Assembly (NCBI GenBank): GCA_035998445.1
Contig: DASYHQ010000051.1
Location: forward strand, 85,922 to 149,921
Length of the DNA stretch: 64,000 nucleotides
Direction: 5' to 3'
From: Tepidisphaeraceae bacterium
Lineage (GTDB): Bacteria > Planctomycetota > Phycisphaerae > Tepidisphaerales > Tepidisphaeraceae
The position numbers and the translations under genes are program-made. The notes below the pieces were generated by a model. It did not search any database, was not told the origin of the DNA, and saw only the letters and a list, made by a program, of their open reading frames with translations. Of the stretch, positions 18,432-26,978 are shown one piece after another. The first letter of the stretch is position 1; each line of letters starts with the position of its first letter.

Positions 18432-18498
18432 ATCGGCGGACCCACGGCTCGCAGCTTCAATTACGGCACACGCTTAACGACCTTGCTCGGAGAACCCT

Positions 18499-21420
18499 TT
18501 GTATCGCCAACTAGTCAAGATCGCTTTGGTCCTGCTCGTCTCAGCAACCGCGTCGACGGCACGCGCCGCGAACTACGACATCCCCCGGCTCGACGGCATC
18601 ACCATCGACGGCGACGTCGCCGACTGGGGCGACCGCGGGTTCCGCGTTGGCCTGTTCGATCGGTGGGTGCGGCTGGCGATGAAGCCGACGCTGACCGACG
18701 AGGCGGACCTGCGCGTCGGGTGGGACGACAAGGGCCTGCTGTTGCGCGTGGCGCGCGAGGACGCGCAACACTTCGAGCACGAGCAGCACTGGCGGCTGGA
18801 CGCGATCGAACTGTTCGTGTTCGACCAGCCCGGCGGCAAGAACGGCCTGCAACTGGTCGTCACGCCCGGCCTCGACGAGACGCTGAAGGAGCTGCGGTGG
18901 GGCACCTACCTCGACATGCGCCCGCCCGGTTCGCCCAAGGCAACGCTGGAGGCCGTCCGCACCGTCGTGCCCGGCGGGTACGTGATGGAGATTCGCATCC
19001 CCTGGTCCAACCTGAACATCGAGCCGGCCGTCGGTCGTTCGATCGGGGCGCAGATGGTCATCGTCGACGCCGACGCCTCGCGCGATCGTGCCGACGTGGA
19101 GTTCATCTGTTGGTACCCCGACAAGGCGACCGCCTCCGATTCGTCGAAGGTGCACCGCCTTACGCTCGCCGATGCGCCGAGCGCGCCGGAGATGGCGCAG
19201 GTGGAACTGGTGCCCGACGGGCCGATGCGCGTCCGCACGCCCGACCGCCTGGCCGGCAAGACGCTGACGATCGAGCAGGACGGCCGCACGCTCGGCACGG
19301 TCGAGTTGGCCGGCTCACCGATCGCCGCGGCCGAGGTGGCGCTGAAGGAGCTCGATTTGAACGGACCACCGGCGACGCTGCGCGCGGCTGACGAGGTGCT
19401 GTCGGTCGTCACGTTCTACCGGCCACTGCCCGCCGCCCAGCGCGCGGTGCTGAGTCAGGCGATGAACACCGCCGACGAGAAGGAACGGTATCGCCTGCTG
19501 CGCTTCCTGCAGGCCGACGTGCAGTCCGACCCACGCCTGCAGGCGGACCTCGACAACCTGATGACGGTCGTCGACGCCTGGGCGAACAACTACGACCACG
19601 CCATGGCCGGTCGATTGGCCGTGCCCGGCACGTACCTCAACGCCATCGCCGCGCCCGGCTCGCCCGAGGAGGTTCGGGCCGATTCACCGGTCTACCCCAT
19701 CTTCTGCCTGTATCGCGGCCGGCACCTCGCGTGGTGGGTCGTGGAGTACGGGCGGGGCTTCAGCCGCGCGTCGCGACAGGCGATCCTGACCGAGGCGCAC
19801 CGACTGTTCGAGGTGGCCCACAAGGCCGCGCCGGGCAACCCGATCATTGGCATCTACCTTCGCAAGCCCATGCCGACGCCACCGCCGTTCGCGCCCGATG
19901 CCGCGGCGCCGGAATGGGCCAACGAGCAACGCGTGGCGACCGAGGGTCTGGCCGACATCATCCACTGGTGGATCGATCACCGTCAGCTGCCCGATGGCTC
20001 GTTCGGCGGCGAGTGGGGCGACGACGTCGAGATGTGGCGCGAGTGGGCGCCGATCCTCATCGCGTTCGACGACCCGAAGATCAAGGATGCCCAGGAACGC
20101 CTCTCGGCCTCGCTGTTCCGCCAGCCCCACATGGCCGGTGGCTACACGGCTGACGTAACCGACGTCGAACACACCAGCGAGGACTCGGCCGACACGATCA
20201 CGCCCATGCTCCACCTGGCGCCAAACGACCCCGATTGGCGCGCCCGAGCCGAGCGGCTGGCGGAACTGACGCGCGATTTGTGGACCGGCATCAACGAGCG
20301 CGGACACCGGCAGTTCAAGAGCGTCGTCTTCAGCGGGGCAAGCGTCAGCGATCGCGACGTCGACGCGTTCGACACCGTCTACCACCCGCGCGTCGTGCAA
20401 CCGGCGCTGCTGCTCTGGCAGCGCAATCGTAATGCGGCGATGACGGAACTGTTCACCTCCTGGCTCGACAACTGGGTCGCCGCTGCGGCACGTGAGGACG
20501 CGGGTAAGCCGGCCGGCATCGTGCCCAGCGCGATCCACTGGCCCAGCGGCGACGTCCGCGGCATCGATGGCCAATGGTGGCGGCCCGGCGCGTATCGCGA
20601 CTCGATTTTGTACCAGTGGCCCAGCTCGCTGCGGCTTGTGCTGAGCACCCTGTTGCTGGGGTACGACATCACGGGCGAACCGCGATACCTCGAGCCGATC
20701 CTATCGATGGCAAAAATGCGGCAGGCCCACGTCGCCGCGGGCCTTGGCGATAACCCCGCCGACCATGAACCCGGTTCGCTAGCGTGGTGCGCCGCCCAGT
20801 TGAACGCGCCGCTGCTGGACGACGGCACGCTCGCCAAGTACCGAATGCTGACCGGCGACAAGCAGTTCGACGACCTGCTGCTGAAGGAGGCTGATGGGTA
20901 CGTGCGCTACCGCCTCACCGGCGACGACGCCGCCGTCACCGCGGCGCTGCGCGGCACCGCCAACGCGATGCGCGTCGACCGTCCCGCCTACACCTCCGAG
21001 GTCCGCTGGACCGATCGCGTGTTCGTGTTTCACAACCGGTACTACAAGGAGAGCGGCGAGCGGGACATGACCGCCGCCGACACGCGGATGTTGTACGGCT
21101 CGCTCACCGGCGACCCGGGCTCGCCGCTGTACTTCCCGATGAACGCCGTGCGATGGAAGACCGTACCGCGCGAGTTCGCCGCGCTGGTGGACCACACGGC
21201 CGACCGCGCGTTCACCGCGCGCCTTTACCACTTCGGCCAAACGCCCCGGGCGATGTCCGCAGAGCTCTACGGACTGGCCCCCGGCGAGTACCAGGTCACC
21301 CTCACCGCGCAGGGCGCCGAACTGGCGAGTTCGACGGTTTCGGTCGAAACGTCCTCGACGATCGTCAGCCTCCAAGTGCCGCCGCGTGTGGTGTGCGTCC
21401 TGACGGTCAAAGCGAAGTAG
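18499..21420 (+). CDS. exported CBM9-like plus (alpha/alpha)-toroid protein, putative polysaccharide-active enzyme
   Basis: A 973-residue exported protein. The TTG start is supported by GGAG six bases upstream; the signal peptide ends near ARA-AN (residue 23). Residues about 28-215 resemble a carbohydrate-binding family 9-like/DOMON beta-sandwich (LDGITIDGDVADWGD, LDAIELFVFDQ, VMEIRIPWSNL). A long helical region (about 400-880) with motifs DGSFGGEWGDDVEMWREWAP and HTSEDSADTITPM looks like an alpha/alpha barrel, and the last 100 residues are a beta domain. It probably binds and acts on an extracellular or periplasmic polysaccharide. It is the third gene of the operon and has no close relative elsewhere in the window except for the CBM9-like module shared with the gene at 61305. 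Confidence 0.7.
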   Translation: MYRQLVKIALVLLVSATASTARAANYDIPRLDGITIDGDVADWGDRGFRVGLFDRWVRLAMKPTLTDEADLRVGWDDKGLLLRVAREDAQHFEHEQHWRLDAIELFVFDQPGGKNGLQLVVTPGLDETLKELRWGTYLDMRPPGSPKATLEAVRTVVPGGYVMEIRIPWSNLNIEPAVGRSIGAQMVIVDADASRDRADVEFICWYPDKATASDSSKVHRLTLADAPSAPEMAQVELVPDGPMRVRTPDRLAGKTLTIEQDGRTLGTVELAGSPIAAAEVALKELDLNGPPATLRAADEVLSVVTFYRPLPAAQRAVLSQAMNTADEKERYRLLRFLQADVQSDPRLQADLDNLMTVVDAWANNYDHAMAGRLAVPGTYLNAIAAPGSPEEVRADSPVYPIFCLYRGRHLAWWVVEYGRGFSRASRQAILTEAHRLFEVAHKAAPGNPIIGIYLRKPMPTPPPFAPDAAAPEWANEQRVATEGLADIIHWWIDHRQLPDGSFGGEWGDDVEMWREWAPILIAFDDPKIKDAQERLSASLFRQPHMAGGYTADVTDVEHTSEDSADTITPMLHLAPNDPDWRARAERLAELTRDLWTGINERGHRQFKSVVFSGASVSDRDVDAFDTVYHPRVVQPALLLWQRNRNAAMTELFTSWLDNWVAAAAREDAGKPAGIVPSAIHWPSGDVRGIDGQWWRPGAYRDSILYQWPSSLRLVLSTLLLGYDITGEPRYLEPILSMAKMRQAHVAAGLGDNPADHEPGSLAWCAAQLNAPLLDDGTLAKYRMLTGDKQFDDLLLKEADGYVRYRLTGDDAAVTAALRGTANAMRVDRPAYTSEVRWTDRVFVFHNRYYKESGERDMTAADTRMLYGSLTGDPGSPLYFPMNAVRWKTVPREFAALVDHTADRAFTARLYHFGQTPRAMSAELYGLAPGEYQVTLTAQGAELASSTVSVETSSTIVSLQVPPRVVCVLTVKAK

Positions 21421-21471
21421 GCGTGGCGAGTCACCGTCGTTCGGTCTGGCAGATACCCGAAAGGTTCTTGC

Positions 21472-22989
21472 ATGTCACAGTTCAGAAAAGTAACCGTCGC
21501 CCTGTCCCTGTTCATCGGTCTGTCGTCCACGGCGAGCACCGCTCAGACGACGACCCAACCGGCCGACCCACAGCGTTACCTGCAGGTCGTGCAGCGGACT
21601 GCAGATACGCTGCTGGATACGGGTGTCGATACCTACGGCAGCGAGAAGACGGGCATGATCTTGTCGGTGCTGGACCGCAAGACCGGCAAGCCGCTGACGA
21701 AGCTGCCCAAGGCGCCGCACGGCGTGCGCTGGGGCGACCGCACCGGGCCCGGTGGGTCGAACGCCAACCTGCAGCAGGACCTTTACCGCACGCTGTACCA
21801 CCTCAGCCGCATCACCGGCGACAAGCGGTACGCCGAGGCGTCCGACAAGGCGCTGTCCGACTTCCTGCGCATCGCCCAGCACTCGGAGACCGGCTTGTAC
21901 GCCTGGGGCGAGCACCTCTATTGGAACTGCGTGAAGGACATGGTCGGCGACCACGACCCGGGCAACACGCACGAGCCCAAGCGGCCGTTTGCGACCATCG
22001 AGCGCGCGCTCGAGCTCGAGCCCGAAAGCGTCATCGCCTACGCCCGCGGCCTGTGGGAATACCAGATCACCAACAAGGAAGACGGCAACTTCTCGCGCCA
22101 CGGCAAGTGGCACCGCCTGAGCTCGGGCAAGGACATGGACTTCGAGAAGGAGGCGTCGTACTTCATCGACACCTGGTCGCACGCCTACGCGCACACGAAG
22201 GACCCGCTGTTCGACAAGGCCACCCGCATCCTCACGCAGCGTTACCTCGATCGGATGAACGACCGCAACCTGCTCGACCTGGATTCGTCCGGCCGCGACG
22301 TGAGCAAGAACAAGACCGTGCCGCTGTGGATGGTGTCGATGGCGATCGAGACGCACGGCGCGATCGACCTCATGCCGCCCGAGACCGCAAAGGTGCTCGC
22401 CGAGTCGGCCCGCCGTCATGATGAGGGCTTCCTCGCGCTGAAGCACGAGCCGGCCGATCCGCAGAAGGGCTTCCTGTACTACGCCTATACGGATTCGGGT
22501 CTGCCGCACCCCGACAAGGCCAAGGAGACCGACGGGTACAGCCGGGCCTGGGGCCTCGGGTACGGCGTCAACAGCACCTCGATGTTCGTCCCGCTGCTCT
22601 ACACGCGTCAGGCGCAACTCGGACAAACGCCCGAGGGCGACGCGTACCGCAAGCTGATCCTGCAAGCGGCCGATTTGTACAAGACCGCCCGGCCGACCGC
22701 CGAGCAGGACATTTGGGCGGGCGAGTATGGAACGGCGATCTTCACCGAACTGGCCGCCTATCGTCTGTCCGGCGACGCTGCTTCTCTGGATGCGGCCCGC
22801 GAGCTGGGCGATCTGGCGATCACTGCGCTCTGGGACGACGGTAAGACGGCGTTGCCCAGCGGCAGTTCCAAGACGAACTATTATGACGTAACCACCTATC
22901 CCGATACCGCGATCTTCGCGCTGCTGGCGCTGCACGAGGCCGTGAACGGGCTGGAGCCGAAGGTGCCGATCAGCGACAGCACGCGATAG
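21472..22989 (+). CDS. exported (alpha/alpha)-toroid protein, paralogue of the 16815 product
   Basis: A 505-residue exported protein with a short signal peptide (LSLFIGLSSTASTA-Q, cleavage near 23). The mature part is all-helical with toroid-like repeats and the motifs TYGSEKTG, YAWGEHLYWNC, ARGLWEYQITNKEDGNFSRHGKW, and AWGLGYGVNSTSM. These correspond to motifs in the product of the gene at 16815, which indicates an old duplication within the locus. A TYG-x-EK start followed by an HLYW pocket is reminiscent of lyases or hydrolases acting on uronic-acid-containing chains, but I cannot assign a family. It has AAAGG before the ATG and lies 51 bases after the CBM9-like gene. Confidence 0.7.
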   Translation: MSQFRKVTVALSLFIGLSSTASTAQTTTQPADPQRYLQVVQRTADTLLDTGVDTYGSEKTGMILSVLDRKTGKPLTKLPKAPHGVRWGDRTGPGGSNANLQQDLYRTLYHLSRITGDKRYAEASDKALSDFLRIAQHSETGLYAWGEHLYWNCVKDMVGDHDPGNTHEPKRPFATIERALELEPESVIAYARGLWEYQITNKEDGNFSRHGKWHRLSSGKDMDFEKEASYFIDTWSHAYAHTKDPLFDKATRILTQRYLDRMNDRNLLDLDSSGRDVSKNKTVPLWMVSMAIETHGAIDLMPPETAKVLAESARRHDEGFLALKHEPADPQKGFLYYAYTDSGLPHPDKAKETDGYSRAWGLGYGVNSTSMFVPLLYTRQAQLGQTPEGDAYRKLILQAADLYKTARPTAEQDIWAGEYGTAIFTELAAYRLSGDAASLDAARELGDLAITALWDDGKTALPSGSSKTNYYDVTTYPDTAIFALLALHEAVNGLEPKVPISDSTR

Positions 22990-23031
22990 CACGGGGTAGA
23001 TTGATCCGCGCGTCCGACAAAAAGGCGAGTA

Positions 23032-24252
23032 ATGAGCCAGACGATGAACGTGTTTCAAACCCAGGTGCGCCCGCTGCCGGTGGCCGACCGCTGGTGCGTG
23101 ATGGCGTATTACTCACTGTCGCCGTACGCGCCGGATAAGTCCGGGCGATTGCTGATGGCGGGCGCCGATCTGGATCGTGGCGTGGGTGAGGTGCTCGTGC
23201 TGGATGCCGACCGAAAGGTCGTCGACCGGTTCGGCAGCGTGCCGGTTACACCGAGCTTTTGGCACACGGGCCTGTGGCAAAGCTGGTCGCGGGATGGGCG
23301 GTACGTCTACTACCAGTCGGGCACGCATCGCGAGCCGCGCGTGGTGCGCCGCACCTTGAGCACCGGCCAGGAATCTGAGGTCGCCGGCGACATGGAGGGG
23401 ATCTGCCCCGCGGGTGAACCGGGCGTCGCCTGCGCGCACGGCATGCTGTACGCCGCGGGCTACGGCAGCGGCCATTACCGGCCGGAACTGTCGCCGTTCC
23501 CGTTCCAGTCGCGCGACGCGCATGGCATGTGGAACGTGTCGTTCGACCCGCCGACGTCGCGCCTCGTGCTCAGCACGCAGCAGATCCTGGACAGCCACCC
23601 GCATCGCGACCGACTTCTGGAGGCCGATCGGGAGATCGCTGCGCGGCTGGGGCCCGGCGAGGGCCTGACGCTGATGACGTACTGCGTCCGCTGGAACAAC
23701 GAGGGAAGCCGCTGCCTGTTCTACTTCGGCAACCACTGCGTCGACCGCAGTCGCGGCGAGCCACGACTGGCTTACGTCTTCACGGCCGACCGCGACCTGC
23801 GCGACATTCGCTTGGCGCTGGACTTCGGCTTCGGCCGGTACGGCGTGCACTGGTCGTGGCAGCCGGACAACGAGCGGTTGATCGGCTACGGCCCCGACCC
23901 CGACCACCCCGGCCGCACCTGCCTGGCCGAGGTGCGCTACGACGGCAGTGGCTATCGGCGCCTCAGCGGCCACGCCAGTGGCGGGCATCCGTCGGTGTCG
24001 CCGATCGATGATGATTTGATCGTGACCGACGAGGGGGGCGTCGGTCACGGCAACGTACTGTTCCTGTCGCGCCGTACCGGTGAGGAGATCGCGCGCATCG
24101 CGCTGCCGAAGAACACCGGCGTGCCAGAGCGCGGCCAGCGCGACGCGACGCGCGTCTGCCATCATCCCGCCTTCAGCCCGACCGGCGACCGCGTGCTCTG
24201 CAACACGCTGCCGGGCCGGCACGCCACTTGTGCGGAGATCCTGATCGCGTGA
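23032..24252 (+). CDS. oligogalacturonate-lyase-like beta-propeller protein
   Basis: A 406-residue cytoplasmic beta-propeller (no signal peptide). Repeating WD40-like blades are visible (GLWQSWSRDGRYVYYQSG, WNVSFDPPTSRLVLST, VRWNNEGSRCLFYFG, VHWSWQPDNERLIGYG, CHHPAFSPTGDRVLCNT). The length and the histidine-bearing blade ends resemble the PL22 oligogalacturonate lyase family, where histidines coordinate a metal; that assignment is by resemblance only. In this operon it would cleave or process oligouronides imported after extracellular digestion. Its TGA overlaps the GTG start of the next gene (GTGA), showing translational coupling. Confidence 0.65.
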   Translation: MSQTMNVFQTQVRPLPVADRWCVMAYYSLSPYAPDKSGRLLMAGADLDRGVGEVLVLDADRKVVDRFGSVPVTPSFWHTGLWQSWSRDGRYVYYQSGTHREPRVVRRTLSTGQESEVAGDMEGICPAGEPGVACAHGMLYAAGYGSGHYRPELSPFPFQSRDAHGMWNVSFDPPTSRLVLSTQQILDSHPHRDRLLEADREIAARLGPGEGLTLMTYCVRWNNEGSRCLFYFGNHCVDRSRGEPRLAYVFTADRDLRDIRLALDFGFGRYGVHWSWQPDNERLIGYGPDPDHPGRTCLAEVRYDGSGYRRLSGHASGGHPSVSPIDDDLIVTDEGGVGHGNVLFLSRRTGEEIARIALPKNTGVPERGQRDATRVCHHPAFSPTGDRVLCNTLPGRHATCAEILIA

Positions 24253-24872
24253 GCCTGCTGTTCCGCATCCTCGATGGTGGCCTTAGCACGCCCGCCCGAC
24301 GCACGCTGGGGCAGCGGCTTACGCTTGGGCTGGGGCGATGGCTGGCGCTGCGACACGCGCACGTGCAGGTGCCACCGAGCTGCATGGTGCATCCCGAAGC
24401 GCGCATCCACCCGCGCACCGGCACCATCCGTCTGGGCGAACGCTGCAGCATTGCGGCCGGCGCGGTGGTGCAGGGGAACGTGGAGCTGGGGGACGACTGT
24501 TCGATTCAGACCGGCACGATCCTGGTGGGGTACGGAACGCGCGACGATCGGGCGGGCCTGATCCGCATCGGCAACGGTGTGCGCATCGCGCCGATGGTGA
24601 TGATGATCGCCTCCAACCATCGCTTCGACGGCGATCGACCGATCCGCCAGCAGGGCATGCAGCACGCGCCGATCACGATCGGCGACGACGTGTGGATCGC
24701 GGGCCGAGTGAACGTGATGGCCGGCGTAACGATCGGCCGCGGGTGCGTGGTGGGCGCCGGCGCGGTGGTGACGAAAGACATCCCGCCCAACTCGATCGCC
24801 GTGGGCGTGCCCGCGCGAGTGATCGCCAGTCGCACGGCGTCGCGCGATGCAGCTGTGGATGCGATGTACTAG
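24249..24872 (+). CDS. left-handed beta-helix acyltransferase (hexapeptide repeat)
   Basis: A 207-residue protein with hexapeptide-repeat sequence from about residue 45 onward (IRLGERCSIAAGAVVQGNVELGDDCSIQTG, ITIGDDVWIAGRVNVMAGVTIGRGCVVGAGAVVTKDI) and the terminal PPNSIAVGVPARVI typical of the maltose O-acetyltransferase/CysE-like group. The loop ASNHRF contains the likely catalytic histidine. It probably transfers an acetyl group from acetyl-CoA to a sugar. GTG 24249 overlaps the preceding stop and has GGAG upstream. It lies between the beta-propeller gene and an acetyl-esterase-like gene, so the locus may both add and remove acyl groups. Confidence 0.85.
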   Translation: MSLLFRILDGGLSTPARRTLGQRLTLGLGRWLALRHAHVQVPPSCMVHPEARIHPRTGTIRLGERCSIAAGAVVQGNVELGDDCSIQTGTILVGYGTRDDRAGLIRIGNGVRIAPMVMMIASNHRFDGDRPIRQQGMQHAPITIGDDVWIAGRVNVMAGVTIGRGCVVGAGAVVTKDIPPNSIAVGVPARVIASRTASRDAAVDAMY

Positions 24873-24885
24873 CCGGAGCGAGCCG

Positions 24886-26817
24886 TTGATCACGTCATTC
24901 AAACCTTTCACCGACGGCTTCTACGAGACCGGCCACCAGGTGCATGACTGGGTCCTGCGCGAAGCGCGCGGCCACTTCCAAACCGACCGCGCCCGCCGCG
25001 CGAAGGTTACCGACGCCGCGTCGTTCGCCGCCTATCGCGAGCACGTGCGGGTGCAGTTTCTGAAGTCGATCGGCGGCCTGCCGCAAGAGAAGGTGGAGGC
25101 CGCGCCCATCGAGACCGGCCGCATCGCGGGGGACGGCTACGCGATCCGAAAGCTGATCTACCAGGCGCTGCCCGGCTACTACGTCACCTCGCTGCTCTAC
25201 GTGCCCGACGGGCTGAAGGCCCCGGCCGCAGGCGTGTTGATGGCGTGCGGGCACAATGGCGCGGGCAAGGCGGCGCCGGCGTACCAGAAGGTCTGCATCG
25301 ACCTGGTGCGCACCGGCTTCGTGGTGCTGATCATCGACTCGCCGGGACATGGGGAGATGGTGCAATGCCTCGACGCCGAGACCGGCCAGCCGATCGTCGG
25401 GATTAATACCGTAGAACACAGCTTTTTACAGATTTCCTCATCCATTTTAGGTCAGAACGTCGCGCGGTACTTCCTGATCGCCGCGATGCGTGGAATCGAC
25501 CTGCTCGAGAGCCTGCCCGAGGTGGACGCAAGCCGGATTGGCGCCACGGGCAACTCCGGCGGGGGCACGCTCACGCAGTACCTGATGGTGACCGACCCGC
25601 GCGTGCGGGCCGCGATGCCGTGCTGCTCGGTCAGCACGCGCGAGAGCTACCTGCACACCGGCTCGCGCGCTTACGACGGCGAACAGAACCTGTTCGGCTG
25701 CCTGCCGGGCGGGGTCGATTACACCGACTTCCTAGCTGCCTTCGCGCCCCGCCCGGTGCGCGTGGGGGCAGCCGAGTTCGACTTCTTTGCCATCGAGGGG
25801 GTCGAGCAGGCCGTCGACGATGCGCACCGCGTCTACAGCGCGCTAAACGCCGAGGCGGCGATCGATCTGTGCATCGCCGTGGGTGAATCGCACGGCTACT
25901 CCACGCGCCTGCGGCGCGGGTGCGTCGACTGGTTCGCACGACACCTGCAGGGGCGCCCGGTCGAACCGTTGACCGACGACCCCGCGGTTCGCACGCCGGC
26001 CGAATTGCAGTGCACGCGTTCGGGGCAGGTAATGCGTGAATTTGCCGATGCGCGGTCGATCCTGGACCTCAACCGCGAAACTTGGCAACGGCAGCAGCCG
26101 ATGACGCCATCGATTACGCGCGACGAGCTCGCGGCGCTCTTGAAGTTGCCCCCCGCGACCCCGCTGCGCGCCCGCCGGACGTCGCGCAGCGAGGGGGACG
26201 GCTGGACCGCCGAGCGCCTGTTCTTCTTCAGCCAACCCGGCATCGTCACGACAGCGGTGATCTACCTTCCCCGCACGCCGGTCACGCGCGCGACGCTGCT
26301 GCTGGTGCCCGATGGCACCGAGGGGCAGGAACCCTTCGCTAACGACATCGGTCAGCGCGTGGCCGCGGGCCAGGTCGTGATGGTCTTCGACGTGCGGGGC
26401 ACGGGTGCCGTGAAGATGAACAAACGGAACGACGGCGCCGGCCTGGCCTTTCGCAGCACCGAGTTCCGCGTCGCCAGCGATCACTTCCAACTCGGCACCA
26501 GCCTCGCGGCCCGTCGGGCATACGACGTGCGGCAGGCACTGGCCTACCTGCGCGGGCGACCCGAGGTCACCGCCACCACTCCAGTCGAACTCGTCGGCCG
26601 GGGCTGGCCCGCGATTTACGGCCTGCTGGCGGCGGCGCTGGACGGTAAACTGACGGCGTGCGACGTGGAGCTTGGGGTCGACTCTTGGGAGACCGCGTTC
26701 GAACCACGGCCACTCGAAAGTACGGCGATTTCCGAGTCGCTCATCCTGCCGGAACTCGCCGGGCGCGCCGATCTGGTCGACCTTCATCGCTTGGCCAACG
26801 ACAGCGAAAGCAAATAG
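24886..26817 (+). CDS. acetylxylan-esterase-like alpha/beta hydrolase, two-domain
   Basis: A 643-residue protein whose N-terminal half is an alpha/beta hydrolase of the acetyl-xylan-esterase/dienelactone-hydrolase type: oxyanion region MACGHNGAGKA, SPGHGEM, nucleophile block GATGNSGGGT (S224), and a late H in GESHGYS. The C-terminal half (from about residue 415) looks like a second, degenerate hydrolase-like domain without an obvious G-x-S-x-G; it has LLVPDGTEGQE and VFDVRGTG. No signal peptide is apparent. The TTG start is supported by GGAG seven bases upstream and leaves 13 bases after the acyltransferase gene. It probably deacetylates the oligosaccharides handled by this operon. Confidence 0.75.
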   Translation: MITSFKPFTDGFYETGHQVHDWVLREARGHFQTDRARRAKVTDAASFAAYREHVRVQFLKSIGGLPQEKVEAAPIETGRIAGDGYAIRKLIYQALPGYYVTSLLYVPDGLKAPAAGVLMACGHNGAGKAAPAYQKVCIDLVRTGFVVLIIDSPGHGEMVQCLDAETGQPIVGINTVEHSFLQISSSILGQNVARYFLIAAMRGIDLLESLPEVDASRIGATGNSGGGTLTQYLMVTDPRVRAAMPCCSVSTRESYLHTGSRAYDGEQNLFGCLPGGVDYTDFLAAFAPRPVRVGAAEFDFFAIEGVEQAVDDAHRVYSALNAEAAIDLCIAVGESHGYSTRLRRGCVDWFARHLQGRPVEPLTDDPAVRTPAELQCTRSGQVMREFADARSILDLNRETWQRQQPMTPSITRDELAALLKLPPATPLRARRTSRSEGDGWTAERLFFFSQPGIVTTAVIYLPRTPVTRATLLLVPDGTEGQEPFANDIGQRVAAGQVVMVFDVRGTGAVKMNKRNDGAGLAFRSTEFRVASDHFQLGTSLAARRAYDVRQALAYLRGRPEVTATTPVELVGRGWPAIYGLLAAALDGKLTACDVELGVDSWETAFEPRPLESTAISESLILPELAGRADLVDLHRLANDSESK

Positions 26818-26924
26818 TTCGCAAATCTTCCCTTAGCCGTGAACGGACAAGTATTAGCGACCGCATAAGCGGCCGGTTCTGCGCGTCTGCACCACCGGAA
26901 TCCAACAAAAAAGTGGCCCCAAGC

Positions 26925-26942
26925 ATGCAACAATTGTATGAT
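26925..26942 (+). promoter_or_regulatory. LacI-type operator overlapping a -10 box before the lacI-like gene
   Basis: ATGCAAC-A-ATTGTAT (26925-26939) is an odd-length palindrome with 5 of 7 arm positions matched. Its right arm overlaps TATGAT (26937-26942), a good -10 hexamer; the -35 (TGGCCC at 17 bases) is poor. This geometry is the same as at 61231, which suggests autoregulation by the LacI protein encoded 40 bases downstream. Confidence 0.55.
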
Positions 26943-26978
26943 TCGGTTGGGACGTTGTACGTGCAAAGGAAAACATAG

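Noticed and set aside
21475..23058. Minus-strand ORF of 527 codons opposite the exported toroid gene
   Set aside because: It is composition-biased (Arg/Val/Gln-rich) and antisense to a frame with signal peptide, ribosome binding site and paralogue motifs.
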